The notes: a model not told the origin generated them from the sequence alone. A stretch of DNA of 64,000 bases from Alphaproteobacteria bacterium (GCA_018222865.1 JAAEZM010000012.1:1-64000); one strand, 5' to 3'. Numbered from the stretch's first letter, positions 28,784 to 38,171 are shown. Numbers and translations are program-made.

Positions 28784-29947
28784 CTAGTCGAACAGCCCGG
28801 GTTGATCCGGCGCGCCGAGCGGGCGTTGAAACTGGCTGAAGTCGAGTTGCATGCCTTGGTGGTCATACGCCAGCCGTTTCATCGCCTGGCGAAAGCGTTT
28901 GGCGATTAATTGAGCCATTGGGCCGTCCCCCCGCCCGCGCTTGCCCCAGCTCGGATCGTAATCCTTGCCGCCGCGCATTTCGCGCAGCAGCGACATGACC
29001 CGACCGGCCGCATCCGGCCGGTGTTCGGCCAGCCATTCGCGAAACAGGTCCTTGATCTCCAGCGGCAAGCGCAAAAGCACATAGCCAGCCCCGCGTGCGC
29101 CGGCATTATGGGCCGCGCTTAGAACGGGTTCGATCTCATGGTCATTAAGCCCCGGAATAATGGGAGCCATCATCACCGTGACGGGCAGGCCAGCCTTGCT
29201 CAACGCCTCCATCGTGGCCAGTCGGCGATGAGGCGCTGCAGCGCGCGGCTCCATATCCCGCGCCAGTTTTCGGTCGAGCGTGGTCAGCGATATGGCGCCC
29301 TTGGCCAGACCGGCCTCGGCCATTGGCCCCAAAATATCGAGGTCACGCATGACCAGGGCGGATTTGGTGATGAAACTTACCGGGTGTTTATAGCGGGCAA
29401 AGACTTTGAGGATTTCCCGCGTCAGCTCCAGGCGTCCCTCAACGGGTTGCCAGGCGTCTGTATTGGCCCCGATCATGATCGGCTTGGGCTTGTAGCTGGG
29501 GCGATTGAAATACTGTTCGAGCAGACCAGCGCCATCGGGTTTTGAAAAGATGATGCTCTCGAAGTCCAGCCCGGGGGAATAGCCCCAATAAGCGTGGCTG
29601 GGACGGGCATAGCAATAAATGCATCCATGCTCACAGCCTCGATAGGGATTGATTGACTGATCAAACGCGATATCGGGCGAGGCATTGGTCGCGACAATGG
29701 AGCGCGATGCGTCTTTCAGCACCGTCGTCGCCAGTTTCGGCAAGGCCTCTTCGTCCTCGCCGAGATCGGTCCAGCCATCATTGAAGGCTTCGCGCCTAAA
29801 CGCTTCAAACCGGCCGGATTGGTTTGACCGAGCACCCCGACCCCTCGTGCTTTTGCCCGGGGCGATGGGGTAGGCATCGGGGGTCATATTGGGGGCATTA
29901 AGGGCGTAGCCGCCGGGGCGCTCGGTCATGGGGAGATCATGACTCAA
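28784..29947 (-). CDS. PA0069-family radical SAM protein
   Basis: A 387-residue radical SAM enzyme related to spore photoproduct lyase-like proteins. The [4Fe-4S] motif is C105-EHG-C109-IY-C112 (CxxxCxxC). The preceding RGRGARSN...RFE segment and NPYRGCEHGCIYCYARPSH are diagnostic of the PA0069 group. Downstream, the segment around IMIGANTDAWQPVEG, VMMAPIIPGLND and RLPLEIKDLF fits. Substrate is not established for the family. The start may be ATG 29947 or ATG 29929; neither has a clear ribosome site. Confidence 0.88.
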   Translation of the reverse strand: MSHDLPMTERPGGYALNAPNMTPDAYPIAPGKSTRGRGARSNQSGRFEAFRREAFNDGWTDLGEDEEALPKLATTVLKDASRSIVATNASPDIAFDQSINPYRGCEHGCIYCYARPSHAYWGYSPGLDFESIIFSKPDGAGLLEQYFNRPSYKPKPIMIGANTDAWQPVEGRLELTREILKVFARYKHPVSFITKSALVMRDLDILGPMAEAGLAKGAISLTTLDRKLARDMEPRAAAPHRRLATMEALSKAGLPVTVMMAPIIPGLNDHEIEPVLSAAHNAGARGAGYVLLRLPLEIKDLFREWLAEHRPDAAGRVMSLLREMRGGKDYDPSWGKRGRGDGPMAQLIAKRFRQAMKRLAYDHQGMQLDFSQFQRPLGAPDQPGLFD

Positions 29948-30036
29948 AAAAGGAACAAAGCAAGAACAAAAATGAGTCGAGGTGTGGATTTCCGGGATCC
30001 GTTTTTCAGATCAGGCGCTTGGGCATTTCGACGAGA

Positions 30037-31593
30037 TCAGTCTGCGTGGATATGGCTGTGTGACTGGTCGAAATCACGCAGTCCGGTAAACAGGGCCTGC
30101 ATCATCTGAGGCTGGCTGGGGTCATCGCTTGGCGAGAGAATCTCGCCATCTGCGCCCAGCTTATGGGCTTGCGTTATCCCGGTTTCCAGAGAGTGGCGCC
30201 ATAACTCCCGGCCCAAGGCAGCGCTGCCGGATGAGATCGCCTGGTGCAGCGCCCGATAGGCTGGAGCGAGGTCTGCTGAGGCTGTCAGGTAAAGCTTGTC
30301 GAGATCCTTGAGCAATTTCGCGTCGCTCATTTGTCGGGGCAGGTATTTGCCGGAGTTTGTCTTGGTTTCGATCAAACAGGCTTGCCAGCCATGATCAACG
30401 CGTCGAAGAAAAATACCGTCAATGCCGTGCGGCCCGGAAACCTTGCCGTCAATCTGACGCCAGCCTTTAGCAGTCATGATCATGGCTGTGAGGAGTTCGC
30501 CGAAATTTCCCTGATCCGTGGAGCGGACGAATTGCTGATGCCGTAATGGCTTATAGGCGATGTCAAAGCCTTCATCTCTGGCGAGGTCCAGAACCGGCTC
30601 GTTTGCGGTCGGGCGGCGGGCAAGCAGGTGCCGCACTATTATCCCGGCCAGTGCGGCCAGCGCCCCTCCCACTAAGGCACGAATAATCAACTCGCTGATC
30701 ACGCTGCATCCCCCCGGCACCACGCAGGTGAAGGCATAGCGTGTCTCCAGCTTTTCTGCCAGTGAAAGCATGTCCATCCAAACCTGACGTTTGGAGGCCG
30801 GTTGGCGCAGCAGGAAAGACGGGTGGAAGATTGGCAGGCAGGGCAGGGTTTTTCCGCTCTCGCTCCCATCTGGGTTTTTGAGCGCATAGGTCTGCCATTG
30901 GCCGCGCAGTCGTGTGATCCCGGTCTGCGAACGCAGCAAGGATTGCGCGGAGACCCCGCCTGCAAGGATCAGGATGTCCGGTGCCTTGAGCGCGATATGG
31001 CGTTCGATCAAGGGCAGGCAGATCGTCACTTCTTCTTGCGTCGGATTGCGATTGCCGGGGGGGCGCCAATTAACAATATTGGAAATATAAAGCGTTTTCT
31101 CATCCAGACCGATGCTGGCGAAAATCTTGTCGAGCAATTGCCCGGAACGTCCAACAAAGGGCAGGCCTTGTTCATCCTCATCCCGTCCAGGCGCTTCACC
31201 CACCAGCATGATTTTCGCATCGCGGCTGCCGCGTGCGAACACGGTGTTGCGGGCCGTTCGTTTCAGCGGGCAGCCCTCAAATGCTTGTATTGCTGTTTCC
31301 AGAGCGTCCAGATCTTGGGCCTTGGCGGCAATTTCCGTTGCGCTGGGCCCGCTCTGTACTTGTTCGCCAAAACCCGCGGCAATGGCAGCGGCAGCTGTGG
31401 CGCGCCGAGCAGGGGCCTGTTCGCGTGGCGCGGCTGCGGGGCGTTGCGCGGCGGCGGGCGGACTGCCGGGCATTGGCGCCTTGGCACGCGTGACCGGCAT
31501 GTCCAGCTCAAGTCCGGCATCTTCCCACCAGGCGATCAGAGCCTTGAGAGCGCGCTCATCTTGAGCAGAAAGGGTGGCGGGTGAATCTGTCAT
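30037..31593 (-). CDS. Uracil-DNA glycosylase (family 4/5-like) fused in frame to a membrane-anchored nuclease-like domain
   Basis: A 518-residue continuous frame with two parts. Residues 1-285 are an alphaproteobacterial SPO1-type uracil-DNA glycosylase: a proline/alanine-rich N-terminus, then CPLKRTARNTVFA, GEAPGRDEDEQGLPFVG (active-site loop), NIVNWRPPGNR and the terminal IFHPSFLLRQPASKRQVW. Residues 298-518 begin with a membrane helix (about 300-322) and contain GIDGIFL (391-396), LIETKTNSGKY (407-416) and QMSD (421-424), a D...ExK pattern like PD-(D/E)xK nucleases. At residue 298 a GTG (30702) with a GGGGGGA site six bases upstream could start a separate protein, and the +1 frame has a TGA overlapping it (GTGA). 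So this may be a true fusion, or two overlapping genes joined by a frameshift. Confidence 0.75.
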   Translation of the reverse strand: MTDSPATLSAQDERALKALIAWWEDAGLELDMPVTRAKAPMPGSPPAAAQRPAAAPREQAPARRATAAAAIAAGFGEQVQSGPSATEIAAKAQDLDALETAIQAFEGCPLKRTARNTVFARGSRDAKIMLVGEAPGRDEDEQGLPFVGRSGQLLDKIFASIGLDEKTLYISNIVNWRPPGNRNPTQEEVTICLPLIERHIALKAPDILILAGGVSAQSLLRSQTGITRLRGQWQTYALKNPDGSESGKTLPCLPIFHPSFLLRQPASKRQVWMDMLSLAEKLETRYAFTCVVPGGCSVISELIIRALVGGALAALAGIIVRHLLARRPTANEPVLDLARDEGFDIAYKPLRHQQFVRSTDQGNFGELLTAMIMTAKGWRQIDGKVSGPHGIDGIFLRRVDHGWQACLIETKTNSGKYLPRQMSDAKLLKDLDKLYLTASADLAPAYRALHQAISSGSAALGRELWRHSLETGITQAHKLGADGEILSPSDDPSQPQMMQALFTGLRDFDQSHSHIHAD

Positions 31594-31596
31594 TCG

Positions 31597-31616
31597 TTAC
31601 GTGAACGTCAACGTAA
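31597..31616. promoter_or_regulatory. LiuR-like operator upstream of the ETF-QO gene
   Basis: TTACGT (31597-31602) and ACGTAA (31611-31616) form an inverted repeat, and ACGT occurs three times with a six-base period (31599, 31605, 31611). Repeated ACGT steps of this kind mark operators of MerR-family LiuR, which controls branched-chain amino-acid catabolism and associated ETF genes. The site lies in the divergent gap between the glycosylase gene and ETF-QO, 115 bases before the latter. Confidence 0.45.
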
Positions 31617-31730
31617 AATCTTTGATCTCGGGCAGAAGGCGCGCTAGATGGAGGATGAAGCTTAAGCTAAGACCGGATATGAACAAGCCGAGCTTGTGCT
31701 GATTCTTGAAGAAGAAGGGGTGGTCCATCG

Positions 31731-33404
31731 ATGACCGATGCTGCAATCGAACGCGAGTCCATGGAGTATGACGTCGTAATTGTGGGAGGCGGGCCGTCTG
31801 GTCTTTCTGCTGCGATCCGTCTGAAACAACTGGCGAATGAAGCCGGTCAGGATCTCTCTATCGCCCTGCTGGAGAAAGGCGCCGAGGTTGGCGCGCATAT
31901 TCTTTCCGGCGCTGTGATTGATCCCAAAGCAATCAATGAACTCTTCCCCGATTGGAAAGAGATGGGCGCGCCGCTCGATGATGAAGTGAAAACCGATATC
32001 TTCGAAGTCTTGGGCGAGGCCGGTTCAGCGAGCCTGCCAACCTTCCTTTTCCCGCCTTTGATGAGCAATCATGGCTGCTATATCGCGTCTTTGGGCAATG
32101 TCTGCCGCTGGCTCGGCGAGCAGGCTGAGGCTCTGGGCGTTGAAATCTATCCGGGGTTCCCGGCTGCCGATATTGTTGAGGAAGACGGGGTCATCAAAGG
32201 CGTCGTTACGGGCGATTTCGGCCTGGCGCGTGATGGCGGTCACAAGGACGGCTATCAGCCCGGTATGGAGTTGCGCGGCAAATACACGCTGATCGCGGAG
32301 GGTGTGCGTGGTTCCCTCGCGAAGAAACTCATCGACCGATACGACTTGGCTGCCGGCAAGGAGCCGCAGAAATATGGTATCGGCCTCAAGGAATTATGGC
32401 GTGTGAAGCCGGAAAACCATCGTCCGGGCATGGTCAAGCATACGATGGGCTGGCCTCTGGACAATTCCACCGGCGGCGGGTCCTTCATGTATCACTGGGG
32501 TGATAATCTGGTCTCGATCGGTTTTGTCGTTCACCTGAACTACAAAAACCCGTTCATCTCGCCCTTCGAAGAATTCCAGCGCATGAAAACGCACCCGGTC
32601 ATCGCACCGGTTTTCGAAGGCGCTGAGCGTTTGTCCTATGGCGCGCGCGCGATCTCAGAGGGTGGATTCCAGTCCGTACCCAAGCTCGCCTTCCCGGGCG
32701 GGGCGCTGATTGGCTGCTCTGCGGGTTTCGTCAATGTGCCGCGGATCAAAGGCTCTCACAACGCAATGAAGACCGGCATGCTGGCGGCGGAAAGCGTTTT
32801 TGAAGCGATCGCTGCAGGTCGTGACGGGGATGAGCTGGCAGAATACCAGAGCGCCTATGAGGGCTCCTGGGTCGCCAAGGATCTCAAGCGTGTGCGCAAT
32901 GTGAAACCGCTCTGGTCAAAGTTTGGAACCGTGCTGGGTATTGGTCTGGGCGGACTGGATATGTGGACCAACACGCTCCTGGCCAATTTCTCCTTCTTCG
33001 GCACGCTGGGGCACGGCAAGAGCGATGCGGAAAGCCTGCAGCCTGCCAGCAAGCACAAGCCGATTGAGTATCCCAAGCCGGATGGTGTTTTGACCTTTGA
33101 CCGCCTGTCATCGGTCTTTATCTCCAACACCAATCACGAGGAAGATCAGCCCATCCATCTCCAGCTGGATAATGAGGCTTTGCAAATGTCCTCTGAGCTG
33201 GGTGAGTTTGAGGGGCCGTCCACGCGGTATTGCCCGGCTGGGGTTTATGAGTGGATCAAGGATGAGGATAGCGGCGATATGCGCTTCCAGATCAATGCGC
33301 AAAATTGCGTTCACTGCAAAACCTGCGACATCAAGGATCCCAATCAGAACATTAACTGGACGACGCCGGAGGGCGGCGGCGGTCCCATGTATGCAAACAT
33401 GTAA
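31731..33404 (+). CDS. Electron transfer flavoprotein-ubiquinone oxidoreductase
   Basis: ETF-QO is a membrane-associated flavoprotein/iron-sulphur enzyme that passes electrons from ETF (fed by acyl-CoA dehydrogenases) to ubiquinone. The 557-residue protein has the FAD site DVVIVGGGPSGLSAAI, the family motif GAEVGAHILSGAVIDP, KYGIGLKELW, GGALIGCSAGFVNVPRIKG, and a C-terminal [4Fe-4S] region with cysteines in YCPAGVYEW and CVHCKTCDIKDP ending GGGGPMYANM. Length and motif order match known ETF-QO. A LiuR-like operator is upstream. ETF subunits are not in the window. Confidence 0.96.
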   Translation: MTDAAIERESMEYDVVIVGGGPSGLSAAIRLKQLANEAGQDLSIALLEKGAEVGAHILSGAVIDPKAINELFPDWKEMGAPLDDEVKTDIFEVLGEAGSASLPTFLFPPLMSNHGCYIASLGNVCRWLGEQAEALGVEIYPGFPAADIVEEDGVIKGVVTGDFGLARDGGHKDGYQPGMELRGKYTLIAEGVRGSLAKKLIDRYDLAAGKEPQKYGIGLKELWRVKPENHRPGMVKHTMGWPLDNSTGGGSFMYHWGDNLVSIGFVVHLNYKNPFISPFEEFQRMKTHPVIAPVFEGAERLSYGARAISEGGFQSVPKLAFPGGALIGCSAGFVNVPRIKGSHNAMKTGMLAAESVFEAIAAGRDGDELAEYQSAYEGSWVAKDLKRVRNVKPLWSKFGTVLGIGLGGLDMWTNTLLANFSFFGTLGHGKSDAESLQPASKHKPIEYPKPDGVLTFDRLSSVFISNTNHEEDQPIHLQLDNEALQMSSELGEFEGPSTRYCPAGVYEWIKDEDSGDMRFQINAQNCVHCKTCDIKDPNQNINWTTPEGGGGPMYANM

Positions 33405-33458
33405 GCAAGACGGGCCTTGGCGCTTGCGCTTCGGCCCGGCTCGCGCGAGCATGGGGGT

Positions 33459-35165
33459 ATGAAGCTTCTTGCTCGAATGATGTGTGTTGTGGCGGCTGGC
33501 CTGTCCTTGACCTCGTGTCAGACCGTGCCAGAGGAGCCGCAATCCGCCTATGGCGCTTTCTTGGCCGCGCGCTATGCCGGGGCTAATCGTGATGCGCAGG
33601 GGGCCGCGGATTATTACGCCGAGGCCCTCCAGCGCGCACCGGGTAATGCAATCCTTTCAGACCGGGCCTTTATCACGGCCTTGCTTGCTGGCGAGTTGGA
33701 CGCTGCGGTCGGATTTGCAGATGCGGCTATCGCTGTGGGGGATCCCTCCCGCTTGGCCGCGCTTTATCGTGCGAGTGATCTAATTGCGGAGCGGCGCTTC
33801 GCGCGTGCCCGGACAGTGCTGGAAAGTGCGCCAGACTTCGGGCCCTATAATGCCTTGATGGCCGACCTTCTGGTGCATTGGGCGCTGGCGGGTGAGGGGC
33901 AGATCGATGCGGCACGCGATGCGGCGCGGCGTCTTGCCTCTCCGGGCTATCTCGACTCATTCATTGCGCTGCACCGTGCCCTGTTGGCCGATGCCGCAGG
34001 AGATCGAGCGGCGGCTGAGGAAGCCTTCCAGGCTGCGATCTACTCATCGCCATTCCAGCGTATGGTGACAGCACTTTATGGCGGCTTTCTTGAGCGTCAG
34101 GGTGATCGTGAGCAGGCGCGGCTGCTTTATGAAACCTATTTGCGCAATGCTCCGGGTGATGAGGTCATTACAGCTGAGCTCGCCCGTCTCAGTGCTGGCG
34201 GGCGCGCACCACAACAGCCCGATATAGCTGAATCTGCGGCACTGGTCCTGTTCGGGCCCTCGGCCAGTCTCGCAGCGCAGGCGGATATGGACATGACGGT
34301 GCTCTATCTGCGGATGATCCAGCGGCTCTATCCGGAATACCATCCGAACCGCCTGCTGCTTGGAGAAACCCTGCAGCGCATCCGCCTGCCCGAAGTCGCG
34401 CTGGAGGAGTATGCAGCGGTTCCGCCTGGCCCGCACTGGATGGGCGCGCAGGTAGACTTGATTTGGCTTACGGCACGGCTTGACCGGATAGATGATGCGG
34501 TGGCCCAGGCAGAAGCGCTTGTTGAGGCGACCAGTGGCGATGAAGCCCGCCTGATCCTGGCAGACCTGTATCGTGTCCAGGCGCGTTGTGCGGATGCCAT
34601 TCCGCTCTATGGCGAGGTCATCGCCAACCGCCAGGCTCAGGACGCGCTGATTGACTGGCGTTACCCGTATTTTCGCGCCTCATGCCAGTTTGTGTTGGGC
34701 GATCTTCCAGCCGCGGAAGCTGACTATCTAATGGCTCTGGAGCTCGGTCCGGACGAGCCGCAAGTGCTCAATGATCTCGGTTATCTCTGGCTCGAGAAGG
34801 GTGTCCGCCTCGACGAGGCGTATGACATGGTATTGCGCGCGTCTCAGCTGGAACCGGATCAGGGCCATATCATCGATAGCCTTGGCTGGGCCTATTACAC
34901 GATGGGTGATTTCGAGAATGCGGTCATTCAGTTAGAGCGCGCTGTCTCGCTTTCACCGGGCAATGCGACAGCGAATTTCCATCTCGGCGATGCCTATTGG
35001 CAAGTCGGGCGTCAGCTGGAATCACGGTTTCAGTGGGAGCGCGCCTTGACCCTGGAGCCCAGTGAGAGCGAGCGAGCGGCGCTGGAAGATCGGCTTGCCA
35101 ACGGGCTGATGACGGAGGCAGAAACCGAGTTTGCCGAAAATGCTTCTGGATCTGCTAATCCGTGA
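33459..35165 (+). CDS. TPR-repeat lipoprotein
   Basis: A 568-residue protein with a lipoprotein-like signal (lipobox L17-T-S-C20) and tetratricopeptide repeats throughout: N-terminal repeats such as AARYAGANRDAQGAADYYAEAL and C-terminal ones such as NDLGYLWLEKG and SLGWAYYTMGDFENAVIQLE. Such proteins act as envelope scaffolds; the partner is unknown. The C-terminal repeats resemble those of the outer-membrane-associated TPR proteins next to ispE in many alphaproteobacteria. Its TGA overlaps the GTG of ispE (GTGA). Confidence 0.85.
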   Translation: MKLLARMMCVVAAGLSLTSCQTVPEEPQSAYGAFLAARYAGANRDAQGAADYYAEALQRAPGNAILSDRAFITALLAGELDAAVGFADAAIAVGDPSRLAALYRASDLIAERRFARARTVLESAPDFGPYNALMADLLVHWALAGEGQIDAARDAARRLASPGYLDSFIALHRALLADAAGDRAAAEEAFQAAIYSSPFQRMVTALYGGFLERQGDREQARLLYETYLRNAPGDEVITAELARLSAGGRAPQQPDIAESAALVLFGPSASLAAQADMDMTVLYLRMIQRLYPEYHPNRLLLGETLQRIRLPEVALEEYAAVPPGPHWMGAQVDLIWLTARLDRIDDAVAQAEALVEATSGDEARLILADLYRVQARCADAIPLYGEVIANRQAQDALIDWRYPYFRASCQFVLGDLPAAEADYLMALELGPDEPQVLNDLGYLWLEKGVRLDEAYDMVLRASQLEPDQGHIIDSLGWAYYTMGDFENAVIQLERAVSLSPGNATANFHLGDAYWQVGRQLESRFQWERALTLEPSESERAALEDRLANGLMTEAETEFAENASGSANP

Positions 35166-36031
35166 CTGACACGCTAATCGAATTTGCGCCTGCCAAGATT
35201 AATCTCTCCTTGCGTGTCGGACGCGCGCGGGAGGATGGCTACCACCCGCTCGACAGTCTCGTCACGTTTGCCGATTGGGGTGATACGATCACCGTGCGCG
35301 AGGAGGCAGCCCTGTTGATGTCCATGGGCGGCGAGGCGGCAGTCGATCTGGAAGAGGAGGAGAGCAATCTTGTCCTTCAGGCGGCTCGCGTACTTCAGGA
35401 AGCCGCGGGGATTGAGCGGGGCGCCGTCATCCATCTGCAAAAGGAGATCCCAGTTGCCGCGGGTCTGGGCGGCGGCTCTGCGGATGCTGCGGCGGCCCTG
35501 CGTGCCCTGAATGGGCTCTGGGATTTGAATTGGCCTCTGGAAAAATTGGCTGAACTGGCGGTCCAGCTGGGCGCGGATGTGCCCGCCTGCATTTATTCGC
35601 GCCCCTTGCGAATGCGCGGAATTGGCGAACAGATCGATCTTGTTGAACGCTTTCCCGCCTTTCCCGCGGTGATTATCAATCCCGGCGTCCCTGTCTCCAC
35701 CGGTGAGGTGTTCAAGGCCTTCGACGAGACCGATCCGCCAGAGCTGCGTGAAGCCAAGGGGCGGACCCCGCATATTATCGACTGGCTTAATCGAGAGCCC
35801 AATGACCTTGAACGTCCTGCCAAGCGGGTCGAGCCGAAGATCAAAAAGGCGCTGCATTGGCTAGATCAGCAAAAAGGTGTGGAGCTGGTACGCATGTCCG
35901 GCTCTGGCGCGAGTTGCTTCGGAATTTTCGACACGGACGAGAATGCGGAACTCGCGGCTGATAGCTATGACGGCTTTGCTGTTGAGGTCGGTCTGGGCGG
36001 GATTGAAGGCGGCGAGGTCGTCTGGTCGTGA
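35162..36031 (+). CDS. ispE: 4-diphosphocytidyl-2-C-methyl-D-erythritol kinase
   Basis: IspE phosphorylates CDP-ME in the MEP isoprenoid pathway. The 289-residue GHMP kinase has the N-terminal APAKINLSLRVG, the ATP loop PVAAGLGGGSADAAAAL, the region INPGVPVSTGEVF and the C-terminal RMSGSGASCFGIF motif. Translation starts at GTG 35162, which overlaps the upstream TPR gene's stop; its own TGA overlaps the next GTG. The overlap chain implies coupled translation. Confidence 0.95.
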   Translation: MTDTLIEFAPAKINLSLRVGRAREDGYHPLDSLVTFADWGDTITVREEAALLMSMGGEAAVDLEEEESNLVLQAARVLQEAAGIERGAVIHLQKEIPVAAGLGGGSADAAAALRALNGLWDLNWPLEKLAELAVQLGADVPACIYSRPLRMRGIGEQIDLVERFPAFPAVIINPGVPVSTGEVFKAFDETDPPELREAKGRTPHIIDWLNREPNDLERPAKRVEPKIKKALHWLDQQKGVELVRMSGSGASCFGIFDTDENAELAADSYDGFAVEVGLGGIEGGEVVWS

Positions 36032-37041
36032 CCGGTCTTGTGCTGGCCTTGCTCACGGCATTTGCCGCGGCCGCACTGATCAGCCTTTTTGTGCGCCAGG
36101 CAGGCCTGATCGATAAGCCCAATCATCGCTCCAGCCACACAGCACCGACACCGCGCGGCGGCGGTTTGGGTGTGCTGGCCGGATTGTTTGCGGGTCTGAT
36201 CTGTCTCGCACCCATGGCGGACACTCATCAAACGCCTTTGCTGGCGATCATGCTTGCCGGGGCGGGCGCGGGTACGCTGGGGCTTCTGGACGATATCTTC
36301 ATCCTGTCGGAGAAGCTCAAATTCGTGGTCTTGGTCGCGCTTTCATTTGCCGTGGCCATGCTCGCCGGACCTGTCACGCATATTGGTCTTGAACTGCCCT
36401 GGTGGCTTGGGCTCATCGGGTCTGCACTGTTCCTCTTCACCACGATTAATGCCGTCAATTTCATGGATGGGTCTGACGGGATTATGGCCGGTGGTATGGC
36501 TGTTGCTGCGATTGGGCTGGGCTTGATGGCAATGGATGGGCTGAGCGCGGCCTCCTTCCTTCTTGCTGCAGCCTGGTTGGGCTTCGCGCTTCTCAATGCG
36601 CCCGTGCTTGGCTCGCGGGGATCACTCTTCGCCGGTGATGTTGGCGCCTTGGGCGGTGCCATGGTGTTCGCAGGACTGGCACTTTACTGGGCTGCGCTGG
36701 AAGGCGATGGGGCTGCATGGCTCGCGGCCCTTTTGTTGCTGCCCTATCTGGGCGATGTGCTTTTGACCATGGCGTCGCGGGCACGCGCGCGCCGATGCCT
36801 CTTCACGCCTCATCGCGCTCATGCGTATCAGCTGCTTATCCGCCTGGGATGGAGCCATCGCGATGTGGCCTTGTTCTGGAGTGGTCTGTGCGCTCTTTGC
36901 GCCGCCTTGGCGATCTGGGGGCAGATGTTTTCATCTCCCGGTCGCATCGGGGTGTTCTGGCTCGGGGTTGCGGGCTTTACCGTCTTCCATCAAATCGTTC
37001 GCCGGTCTGCCAGAAAGGCGGGCCTTGATACGACTCAATAG
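36028..37041 (+). CDS. Undecaprenyl-phosphate glycosyl-1-phosphate transferase (MraY/WecA family)
   Basis: A 337-residue polytopic enzyme of glycosyltransferase family 4 that loads a sugar-1-phosphate onto undecaprenyl phosphate at the cytoplasmic membrane. Motifs: HTAPTPRGGGLG near the N-terminus, LLDDIFILSEKLKF, NAVNFMDGSDGIMAGG (catalytic aspartates) and the cytoplasmic HRAHAYQLL loop. The short loop and lack of MraY-specific signatures favour a WecA-like enzyme for O-antigen, capsule or holdfast-type glycans. Start GTG 36028 overlaps the ispE stop. Confidence 0.88.
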   Translation: MTGLVLALLTAFAAAALISLFVRQAGLIDKPNHRSSHTAPTPRGGGLGVLAGLFAGLICLAPMADTHQTPLLAIMLAGAGAGTLGLLDDIFILSEKLKFVVLVALSFAVAMLAGPVTHIGLELPWWLGLIGSALFLFTTINAVNFMDGSDGIMAGGMAVAAIGLGLMAMDGLSAASFLLAAAWLGFALLNAPVLGSRGSLFAGDVGALGGAMVFAGLALYWAALEGDGAAWLAALLLLPYLGDVLLTMASRARARRCLFTPHRAHAYQLLIRLGWSHRDVALFWSGLCALCAALAIWGQMFSSPGRIGVFWLGVAGFTVFHQIVRRSARKAGLDTTQ

Positions 37042-38033
37042 GCGCGCTCGACCACGAAATCGACGAGGTCCTCAAGCGCTGCGCGCCATTCATTGGCAGG
37101 GAAGCGCTGAAGCGCAATACGGGCGGATTTGGCGTGGTCACGCGCTGCATCCACTGTCGCCTTGATGGCACCGCGCGCCTGCATATAGCTGACAGCCTTG
37201 TCGAAATCGCCTTCACGCTGATCACTGTCGGCGATAACGCGTTTCCAGAACTCTGCTTCTTCGCCTGTGGCGGCTTGCAGGCAGAGCGCGACCGGCAGGG
37301 TGACCTTGCCTTCGCGGAAATCATCGCCAACCGATTTGCCGAGCTTTGAGGCCTGACCACCATAGTCGAGCGCATCATCGACCAGTTGAAACGCCAGGCC
37401 GAGCTCACGGCCATAGGTTTCCAAGGCCGTCTCGTCCTCTTGCGACCGCCCGGCGACAATGCCGGACACCTGAGCTGCAGCGGCAAACAGCGCTGCTGTC
37501 TTGGCGTCGATAATCTGCATATAGGTGTCGACCGAGACCGACATGTCTTTCACGGCAGACAATTGGCGGACTTCGCCTTCAGCAATCGTCGATGCCGCTG
37601 CGGACAGGACCCCAAGCGCCTTCATCGAGCCGGCCTCCACCATCAAGGAGAAGGAGCGGGCGAACAGAAAATCGCCGACCAGCACGCTGGAGGCATTCCC
37701 CCAGATGAGATTGGCGGCGGTCTTGCCGCGGCGCATGCCGCTCTCATCGACCACATCATCATGCAGCAGGGTCGCCGTATGAATAAACTCTACGGCTGCG
37801 GCGAGCTTCATCACCGAGTCTTCAGTGTAGCCAAGAAGATTGCCAGCGGCGACCGTGATCATCGGACGGACACGTTTGCCGCCCGCCTCAATCAAGTATT
37901 TTGCCAACTCGGGAATAAGCTCAACATGGCTGTCGAGTCTTTCCAGGATAAGGGCATCCACGCGGCGCATATCCGCATAGGCGAGGTCCGCGAGCTGTTG
38001 AGCCGCGTTCTTTTCCGGATGGGGGTCCGTCAT
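37035..38033 (-). CDS. ispB: Trans-polyprenyl diphosphate synthase (octaprenyl/decaprenyl type)
   Basis: Builds the long isoprenoid tail of ubiquinone from IPP and allylic diphosphate. The 332-residue protein has GGKRVRPM, the first aspartate-rich motif LLHDDVVDESGMRRG, KTAALFAAAAQVSG, and the second motif FQLVDDALDYGG. Small residues ahead of the first aspartate motif fit a long-chain enzyme, but the exact chain length cannot be read. The ATG at 38033 gives the normal N-terminus; longer in-frame starts overlap the divergent DUF2007 gene. The 3' end overlaps the convergent WecA-like gene by seven bases. Confidence 0.9.
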   Translation of the reverse strand: MTDPHPEKNAAQQLADLAYADMRRVDALILERLDSHVELIPELAKYLIEAGGKRVRPMITVAAGNLLGYTEDSVMKLAAAVEFIHTATLLHDDVVDESGMRRGKTAANLIWGNASSVLVGDFLFARSFSLMVEAGSMKALGVLSAAASTIAEGEVRQLSAVKDMSVSVDTYMQIIDAKTAALFAAAAQVSGIVAGRSQEDETALETYGRELGLAFQLVDDALDYGGQASKLGKSVGDDFREGKVTLPVALCLQAATGEEAEFWKRVIADSDQREGDFDKAVSYMQARGAIKATVDAARDHAKSARIALQRFPANEWRAALEDLVDFVVERAY

Positions 38034-38171
38034 CGTCGATTTAATGCTGACCACGCTGTCCACAGCGGCCCACCTCTTGCAGCCCCGATAGTCTCCGTGA
38101 CAATAGAAATCCATGGCTGTCGCGGCAAGCGGCGAGCGCGGTGTCATAACAGCGCAGGAGTTCAAAGACGC

